Origin: Desulfuromonadaceae bacterium GWC2_58_13
Lineage (GTDB): Bacteria > Desulfobacterota > Desulfuromonadia > Desulfuromonadales > Trichloromonadaceae
DNA length: 11,689 bases
Direction of reading: 5' to 3'
NCBI GenBank assembly: GCA_001825565.1
Contig: MHXM01000169.1
Span: forward strand, 1-11,689
Shown here: piece by piece, positions 7,801-11,689 of the stretch
Layout: each line of letters starts with the position of its first letter
How positions within the stretch are numbered: the first letter of the stretch is position 1
The notes under the pieces: generated by a model
Database searches by the model: none
Seen by the model: only the letters and a program-made list of their open reading frames with translations
What the model was told of the DNA's origin: nothing
Translations under genes and position numbers: made by a program

Positions 7801-9408
7801 CTGGTGACGATGATGGGAGGAGAAATCTCGGCCACCAGCGAACCGGGAAAAGGGAGTTGTTTCAGTTTTACCGCCAGTTTCGGGCGTCCCCAGACGCCGG
7901 GGACAGAAGTTTCCTTGCCCGATCCCGACCTGCGGGGATTGCAGGTGCTGCTGGTCGATGACAATGCCGCCGCCCGCGATGCCCTGCGGCGGGATCTGGA
8001 ATCGCTGACCTTCGCCGTTACCGAGGCGGAATCCTTGGAGCAGGCTCTGCTTGCGTTTCATGGGGCCAGGCCCGATCTGGTCATTCTGGACGAAGGCATG
8101 CCCGGCATGGACGGCCTGATGCTGGCCCGCCAACTGGTTGAAACGGAAGGGAACCATCGGGTCATTCTGATGTTTGCCGGAACGGATTGGGAGCAAGTAC
8201 AGGGTCGCGCCGTCAAAGAAGGGGTCAATTGGTTTTTGCCCAAGCCGGTCAGCCGCTCGGCCCTGTTCGATGTGATCATGAACGCCTTTGCCCGAACCAC
8301 CGGGAGAGAATCTACCGGACATCGGCCCGGACATCGAGTCAGGCGTTTCCCGATGGGCGGCGCCAGGGTGCTGGTGGTGGAAGACAACGCGGTCAACCAG
8401 CAGGTGGCCCGGGAGCTTCTCGAGTCGGCCGGAATAGCCGTCAGTGTGGCGGATAATGGCAAACAAGCCCTGGAAATGCTGGATTCCGGGCAATTCGATC
8501 TGGTTCTCATGGATATTCAGATGCCGGACATGGATGGCCTGGAGTGTACCCGGCGCATCCGGGAACGCGCGGCATCCGGGGAATCGGCCCTGGGAGAACT
8601 GCCGATCATCGCCATGACCGCTCATGCCATGGTTGGGGATAAAGAAAAAAGTCTGGCCGCCGGGATGAACGATCATGTCACCAAACCGATCGATCCCGAC
8701 CAGCTCTTCAGCGTATTGGCCGGATGGTTGGGGAATAAATGGAACAATGCGGCGCCGCCCGCGGTGACCATCCAGGAGGATGGCCCTCTTCTGCCGAACG
8801 AGCTTGCCGGGATCGATCTGGCGGCGGGCCTTCGATGCGTGGCGGGCAATCGCCAGCTTTATCGTACCCTGCTCGGCGATTTCCTTCGAGCCAACCGGGA
8901 GATGGCGGAAAAGATCAACCAGGCCCTGGCGGCCGGAAACCGGGACATCGCCCAACATCTCATTCACAATCTCAAGGGAGTAGCGGGCAATATCGGAGCC
9001 ACGGAGATCCATGAGGCTGCCCGGTTACTGGAACTGGCCGTGCTCGAAAAAACCGAGGATATTTTCCCGTTGTTCGAACGGTTGCGGCAGGCCTTGGCGG
9101 CTGTGATCGATGGAATAACCACGTTGCCGGAAGAACCCTCGCCGACCCAGGCGGAGACCGGGCCTGTCGATGTCGTCGATCTGCACGTATTGACCGGGAA
9201 ACTGAATGAAATCGCTGGGTATTTGAGGATGAACGATACGGATGCCGAAACCGTTTTTTCTGAAATCCGTGAAACGCTGAAACGACTTCGGCCGGAGGTG
9301 ACGGCGGCTTTCGAAGAAAATTTACTCGTGTATAATTTCAAGGAAGCGCTCAAAATTCTTGATACTATTTCCAAGTCTCTGGGAATCGAGCTTGAGAGCC
9401 CCTTCTGA
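4840..9408 (+). CDS. BvgS-like hybrid sensor kinase with three periplasmic solute-binding domains, two receivers and Hpt
   Basis: A 1522-residue membrane kinase. A signal peptide (about 1-25) precedes three SBP_bac_3 (Venus-flytrap) domains at about 32-250, 260-478 and 505-724. One membrane helix follows (739-756), then a short linker with no HAMP or PAS domain. HisKA has H798 in NMSHEIRT; HATPase_c has N911/N915, D947 in DTGIGL and the glycine lid from 976. Then come receiver 1 (about 1025-1145, D1084), receiver 2 (about 1175-1300, D1225) and Hpt with H1376 in HNLKG. The last 80 or so residues form a predicted helical tail. Known BvgS-type kinases usually carry one or two such sensor domains; three is uncommon. 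Domains 1 and 2 are recent duplicates. Receiver 1 lacks the usual Thr/Ser (LMFAG instead of LTA-like). Ligands cannot be named from sequence; amino acids or similar small solutes are typical of the family. It lies 65 bases after the receiver gene and is probably co-transcribed with it. Confidence 0.93.
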   Translation: MIHRLCITALLLWSAWLAPAACPAAETPPANVVIACSAGSAPFEFRDEQGRPAGMLVDFWRLWSEKTGIPVEFRLGSWGETLRMVREGEADIHAGIFYSQGRDAYLDYVYPLYPCETHFFYHSSISDVSTLNDLLGFRIGVIAGDFALEYLKEKLPLAALAVYPSNQNLFDAVENGEVRVFIKDTPIALYHLMKRGILHQYSYHPNQPLYSNQFYAAVRQGTSSLETLVGEGMQRIGPQERAEVVRRWMGKLGEKEQSELVVGLADGALPFSGRNFRGEPAGMLVDIWRLWSEKTGRHIVFRLSPRVQTLEALKNGEIDIHGGLAKTPDRQKDLDFSQTFYRAASDIFYHARLGTLPEKGPLTGYRAGAIAGSYRAQYLRETFSGLDVQTFPTSEAMINAAILGDIDMYIDETPVSLAVLDHLGERGTFRRLGGVMSLRDIHAGVNRGSPLLKTVDDGLDAISDRELAEIEGRWIAVAEDRQLSQSISRIRLTTAEQEWIEQHRSIRLGVDPSWPPFEYFDDSGHYLGMASDYLRLLNERLGLDLTPVAGLTWAQAVEGAQSRSLDGLSCLTETPHRKTFLDFSEPYVSFPIVIITRSDAPLIGSVSDLNGHRVAVVEGYAIQQYLKEQYPKIRMLSRKTPVDGLNAVSLGQADAYIDNLAVATYLMQQNSLTNLKVAAPAVQWSDELRFGIRSDWPELVTILNKGLATITSEEHEAIRRKWFSVRYDYGINPSTFRRWLAYTVLGVLLVVGAFLLRNRTLARWNARLSAEMDERMAAESRAEAANQAKSEFLANMSHEIRTPMNAILGMTYLAQQTPLDLRQRDYLEKVESSGRVLLRIIDDILDFSKIEAGKLDMESVEFSLNDVLGSLANLTAAKAHRKGLELVFSIDPEVSGKLIGDPLRLEQVLINLVDNAIKFTPQGEVVATIKQVRAEPERVFLHFTVRDTGIGLSPDQLERLFRPFTQADNSTTRRFGGTGLGLAISRRLVTMMGGEISATSEPGKGSCFSFTASFGRPQTPGTEVSLPDPDLRGLQVLLVDDNAAARDALRRDLESLTFAVTEAESLEQALLAFHGARPDLVILDEGMPGMDGLMLARQLVETEGNHRVILMFAGTDWEQVQGRAVKEGVNWFLPKPVSRSALFDVIMNAFARTTGRESTGHRPGHRVRRFPMGGARVLVVEDNAVNQQVARELLESAGIAVSVADNGKQALEMLDSGQFDLVLMDIQMPDMDGLECTRRIRERAASGESALGELPIIAMTAHAMVGDKEKSLAAGMNDHVTKPIDPDQLFSVLAGWLGNKWNNAAPPAVTIQEDGPLLPNELAGIDLAAGLRCVAGNRQLYRTLLGDFLRANREMAEKINQALAAGNRDIAQHLIHNLKGVAGNIGATEIHEAARLLELAVLEKTEDIFPLFERLRQALAAVIDGITTLPEEPSPTQAETGPVDVVDLHVLTGKLNEIAGYLRMNDTDAETVFSEIRETLKRLRPEVTAAFEENLLVYNFKEALKILDTISKSLGIELESPF
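4993..5726 (+). repeat. Internal duplication of sensor-domain coding sequence
   Basis: Bases 4993-5042 and 5677-5726 match at 44 of 50 positions, 684 bases (228 codons) apart. Both encode PAGMLVD-x-WRLWSEKTG near the front of solute-binding domains 1 and 2. Matches continue more weakly at protein level along both domains. The third domain lacks this segment. The span given covers both copies and the sequence between them. Confidence 0.8.
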
Positions 9409-9412
9409 GTAA

Positions 9413-9459
9413 GTTCCCTTCGACTCCGCTCAGGGAACGGACGTACCCTGAGCGAAGGG
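9413..9459. repeat. Imperfect palindrome resembling a dispersed REP-type repeat
   Basis: GTTCCCT (9413-9419) and AGGGAAC (9432-9438) form a 7-bp inverted repeat. The same left part (9416-9435) can instead pair with CCCTGAGCGAAGGG at 9446-9459, looping out six bases. The core CCCTTCGACTCCGCTCAGGG looks like intergenic palindromes that recur in many bacterial genomes. It lies 5 bases after the kinase stop codon, so it may also cap the 3' end of that mRNA. A genome-wide copy count would settle whether it is a repeat family. Confidence 0.55.
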
Positions 9460-9486
9460 TATCATGCGGAGTTACTTCCCTACAAA

Positions 9487-9505
9487 ACGCCCCCGCAGGG
9501 GGCGT
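9487..9505. terminator. Perfect 8-bp GC hairpin between kinase and macrodomain genes
   Basis: ACGCCCCC (9487-9494) pairs perfectly with GGGGGCGT (9498-9505) around a three-base GCA loop. No T-tract follows on the + strand, so it is not a classical terminator for the kinase gene. Read on the - strand it is followed by TTTTGTA, which looks more terminator-like, but no - strand gene is seen nearby. Together with the palindrome just upstream it separates the kinase cassette from the macrodomain gene. Confidence 0.4.
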
Positions 9506-9527
9506 GAGTCGCTAACATGTGAATTTC

Positions 9528-9532
9528 GGAGG
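9528..9532 (+). promoter_or_regulatory. Shine-Dalgarno site fixing the macrodomain start at 9539
   Basis: GGAGG lies six bases before ATG 9539. The macrodomain begins right after this Met, so the in-frame ATG at 9464, which would translate through the hairpin region, is rejected. Confidence 0.75.
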
Positions 9533-9538
9533 TGCCCG

Positions 9539-10081
9539 ATGAGCGATCATCAGGTTGAAATTATCCAGGGCGACATCACCCGGCTGCCGGTCGATGCCAT
9601 CGTCAATGCCGCCAACAGCAGCCTGCTCGGCGGCGGCGGGGTCGACGGGGCCATTCACCGGGCGGCCGGGCCGTCGCTGCTGGCGGAATGCCGTGCCCTG
9701 GGCGGCTGCCCAACCGGCGAGGCGCGCATCACCCGGGGCTACGACCTGCCGGCCAGCTATGTCATCCACACGGTCGGCCCGGTCTGGCACGGCGGCGGCC
9801 AGGGCGAGGACGACCTGCTGGCGGCCTGCTACCGCAACAGCCTGGCACTGGCGGCGCAAAGGCAGGTTTCCAGTATCGCCTTCCCCTCGATCAGCACCGG
9901 AGTCTACCGGTTTCCCATCGATCGGGCCTGCCGCATCGCCCTGAGCGAGGTGCTGGACTTTCTCCGCAAGCCCACGACGGTCACCCGAGTGACCTTCGTC
10001 TGTTTTTCCTCGGCGGACCTGGCCGTCTACCAGGCGGCCTACCGGGAAATTTTCAGGCGGCCACTCGTTTGCGAGGAATAG
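9539..10081 (+). CDS. Macrodomain protein, YmdB/MacroD-like O-acetyl-ADP-ribose deacetylase
   Basis: A single macrodomain of 180 residues, the usual size for the YmdB family. Proteins of this type bind ADP-ribose and cleave O-acetyl-ADP-ribose; some also remove mono-ADP-ribose from acidic residues or act on nucleic acids. Visible landmarks: GDIT with D12 (adenine contact), NAAN with N26 and GGGGVD with D36 (equivalent to N25 and D35 of E. coli YmdB by spacing), GPVWHGG, and the phosphate-binding loop SISTGVYRFP. All catalytic features are intact. The protein is soluble and cytoplasmic. A DUF748 gene follows after two bases, so the pair forms an operon. DraT and DraG lie about 7 kb upstream, an interesting coincidence of ADP-ribose enzymes, though the two units look separately transcribed. 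Confidence 0.9.
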   Translation: MSDHQVEIIQGDITRLPVDAIVNAANSSLLGGGGVDGAIHRAAGPSLLAECRALGGCPTGEARITRGYDLPASYVIHTVGPVWHGGGQGEDDLLAACYRNSLALAAQRQVSSIAFPSISTGVYRFPIDRACRIALSEVLDFLRKPTTVTRVTFVCFSSADLAVYQAAYREIFRRPLVCEE

Positions 10082-10083
10082 CG

Positions 10084-11689
10084 ATGAAGCGATGGATGAA
10101 ATTCGCCCTGGCGGCCCTCCTTGTTCTGATCCTGCCGATCGCGACGATTCCCCTGGCCCTGCCCTCGCTGGTGCGCAACTACGGCGGCGACTGGCTCAAG
10201 GAACACACCGGTCGAACCCTGATCCTCGGCGACCTTTGCCTGAATCCGTTGACCTGGACCCTTGAGCTGCGGGAGGTGTCGCTCAGCGAGCCGAACAGCG
10301 AAGAGAAATTCGCCTCGCTTGATCGGCTGACACTGAGAGTGAGCCCGAAATCCCTGTTCCAGCGGGCGGTGATCGTCACCAAGCTCGAACTGGTCGAGCC
10401 GAAAGTGCGGATTCTTCGCGACGACGACCGCTTCAACTTCTCCGATTTTACCGGGTCCCAACAGCCTACGCCCGAACCTCCGGTCGAGTCGGCGGCCGAA
10501 CCCGGCGAGCCATTGCGGTTTTCCCTCAACAACCTGCGGATCACCCATGGGGAGGCTCTCTACGTCGAGCGCAGGGACGGCGTCGAACGGCAGCGACACA
10601 ACATCCGCGACCTGAACCTGGCCGTGCCGTTCATCGGCAATACTCCCTACCTGGCCGATCGGTACGTGACGCCGGCCCTCCATGTGGTTATCAACGACGC
10701 TCCCCTGGATCTGGACGGGAAGCTCAAACTCTTTTCCGACGCCGTCGAAGTGGCGATCAACATCAACCTGAAGAAAGTCGATATCCCCTTCTACCTCGAC
10801 CTGCTTCCCCAGGCGCTGCCGGTCAAGGTTTCCTCCGGCACTCTCGGCAGCAATCTCGAACTCGTCTACCGGGTAGCCGAATCGCAGCAGCCGCAATTGC
10901 AGGTGGCCGGCGAGGTGCGCTTCTCGGCCCTGCGCATCGGCGTGCCGCAAGGGGAAGACCTGCTGCTTCTGCCGTTCGTGGCGGTCGATATCGCACCGTC
11001 GCTGGTTCTCGACCGGCAGCTGCACCTCGATGCGGTGCATATCTACAACCCCGAGGCTTATCTCAGCCGCACCCGGGACGGTCAATGGAACTTTGCCGGA
11101 CTGATGGTCCCGACGCCGTCCACGGAGCCAGGGGCTACCGAACCGGAAGGGGAACCGGAGGTCGAGACAGCCCCATTTCTGGCAACCCTCGGCAACCTCC
11201 TTCTGAAAAACGGCCGGGTTGAGTTTCGCGATGAGCTGCCGGAAGGGGGGTTCCACACCGAAGTTCACAATCTGGATGTAGCTGTCACTGGATTCTCGAC
11301 CGCGCCGCAGACCCGCGCAAACTACTCCCTGTCGTTGCAGACCGGGCGGGACGAACACCTTCAGGTTTCCGGCGGGATGGTCCTCGAACCCCTGTCGCTG
11401 GAAGCCCGGGTCGCCCTGGCCGATTTGCACCTGGACACCTACACCCCGTACCTGACGCCATTCCTCACCGCCCCGATCTCCGGCCGCACCGGGCTGGAGG
11501 GGACGGTTTATTTCAGCAACGGCCTCGTCAAGCTCGAAGACGGCCAGCTCGACCTGATCGATCTTGCTGCTTCTTTCGGGGGCGACGAAGGGCTGAATCT
11601 GTCCCGCCTGAACGTCTCCGGCTGCCGTTTCGACGGTGGCGAAAACCGGCTGGAGATCGGCAGGATCGAACTGGCCGATGGCGCCCTGG
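10084..11689 (+). CDS. DUF748/AsmA-like envelope protein (3' partial)
   Basis: An open frame from ATG 10084 runs to the window end without a stop (535 codons visible). GAGGA at 10073-10077, six bases before the ATG, supports the start, which lies two bases after the macrodomain stop. The N terminus (about 6-29) is a single hydrophobic anchor followed by a long periplasmic region rich in beta-strand-like repeats. The early pattern (HTGRTLILGDLCLNP, LELREVSLSEP, DDRFNFSDF) is typical of DUF748 proteins, distant relatives of AsmA/TamB that are thought to bridge the envelope or help lipid and outer-membrane homeostasis. Two Pro/Glu-rich linkers (about 122-141 and 342-365) separate the repeat blocks. 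Function in this organism is unknown. DUF748 proteins are often around 1000 residues, so roughly half is likely missing. Confidence 0.82.
   Translation, partial: MKRWMKFALAALLVLILPIATIPLALPSLVRNYGGDWLKEHTGRTLILGDLCLNPLTWTLELREVSLSEPNSEEKFASLDRLTLRVSPKSLFQRAVIVTKLELVEPKVRILRDDDRFNFSDFTGSQQPTPEPPVESAAEPGEPLRFSLNNLRITHGEALYVERRDGVERQRHNIRDLNLAVPFIGNTPYLADRYVTPALHVVINDAPLDLDGKLKLFSDAVEVAININLKKVDIPFYLDLLPQALPVKVSSGTLGSNLELVYRVAESQQPQLQVAGEVRFSALRIGVPQGEDLLLLPFVAVDIAPSLVLDRQLHLDAVHIYNPEAYLSRTRDGQWNFAGLMVPTPSTEPGATEPEGEPEVETAPFLATLGNLLLKNGRVEFRDELPEGGFHTEVHNLDVAVTGFSTAPQTRANYSLSLQTGRDEHLQVSGGMVLEPLSLEARVALADLHLDTYTPYLTPFLTAPISGRTGLEGTVYFSNGLVKLEDGQLDLIDLAASFGGDEGLNLSRLNVSGCRFDGGENRLEIGRIELADGAL

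Noticed and set aside
7426..9012. Long - strand open frame opposite the kinase and receiver domains
   Set aside because: Same shadow effect; the + strand encodes intact HATPase, receiver and Hpt motifs here.
9464..9538. N-terminal extension of the macrodomain protein from ATG 9464
   Set aside because: It would translate through the GC hairpin, lacks a ribosome-binding site and adds residues unlike the family; ATG 9539 has a well-spaced GGAGG.
10039..11430. 463-codon - strand open frame opposite the DUF748 gene
   Set aside because: The + strand frame has a ribosome-binding site, membrane anchor and family motifs; the - strand product has none.
1..11689. CRISPR arrays, tRNA/rRNA genes, insertion sequences, prophage genes
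   Set aside because: No direct-repeat arrays, cloverleaf-like segments, transposase motifs or phage genes were recognised on either strand.

Overview
The window reads as GC-rich chromosomal DNA from a Gram-negative, nitrogen-fixing bacterium. The gene types suggest a deltaproteobacterium of the Desulfuromonas/Geobacter kind: an ANTAR response regulator beside draT-draG, many hybrid sensor kinases, a DUF748 gene and a probable chemoreceptor tail. A gammaproteobacterium cannot be excluded without a 16S or protein search. Every gene I can support lies on the + strand. Gaps are short, and none exceeds about 175 bases.

Layout. (1) Bases 1-147 are the 3' end of a gene, probably a chemoreceptor, followed by a strong hairpin with a GCAA loop (168-217). 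(2) Bases 319-2676 hold an ANTAR-domain response regulator, then DraT (the ADP-ribosyltransferase that switches nitrogenase reductase off) and DraG (the glycohydrolase that switches it back on). The three probably form one transcription unit. A sigma-54-like site precedes it at 246-261. (3) Bases 2779-9408 are a signalling cassette: a soluble REC-HisKA-HATPase-REC hybrid kinase, a single-domain receiver, and a 1522-residue membrane hybrid kinase. That kinase has three tandem periplasmic solute-binding domains, then HisKA, HATPase, two receivers and Hpt. A good extended -10 promoter lies in the AT-rich gap before it. (4) After a gap with a dispersed-repeat-like palindrome and a second hairpin, bases 9539-11689 hold a YmdB-like macrodomain protein. 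Two bases later comes a DUF748/AsmA-like envelope protein, which runs off the window.

How the parts may work together. DraT and DraG are the known writer and eraser of reversible ADP-ribosylation on NifH. The phosphorelay cassette has no DNA-binding output domain of its own. The only nucleic-acid-binding output domain seen here is the ANTAR domain encoded just upstream of draT. A reasonable but untested idea is that external solutes read by the three-lobed sensor, and an input to the soluble kinase, are relayed to the receiver and perhaps to the ANTAR antiterminator, linking nutrient sensing to nitrogen fixation. The macrodomain gene adds a third ADP-ribose-related protein within 10 kb. Its 2-bp spacing to the envelope gene and the hairpins before it suggest it belongs to a different transcription unit.
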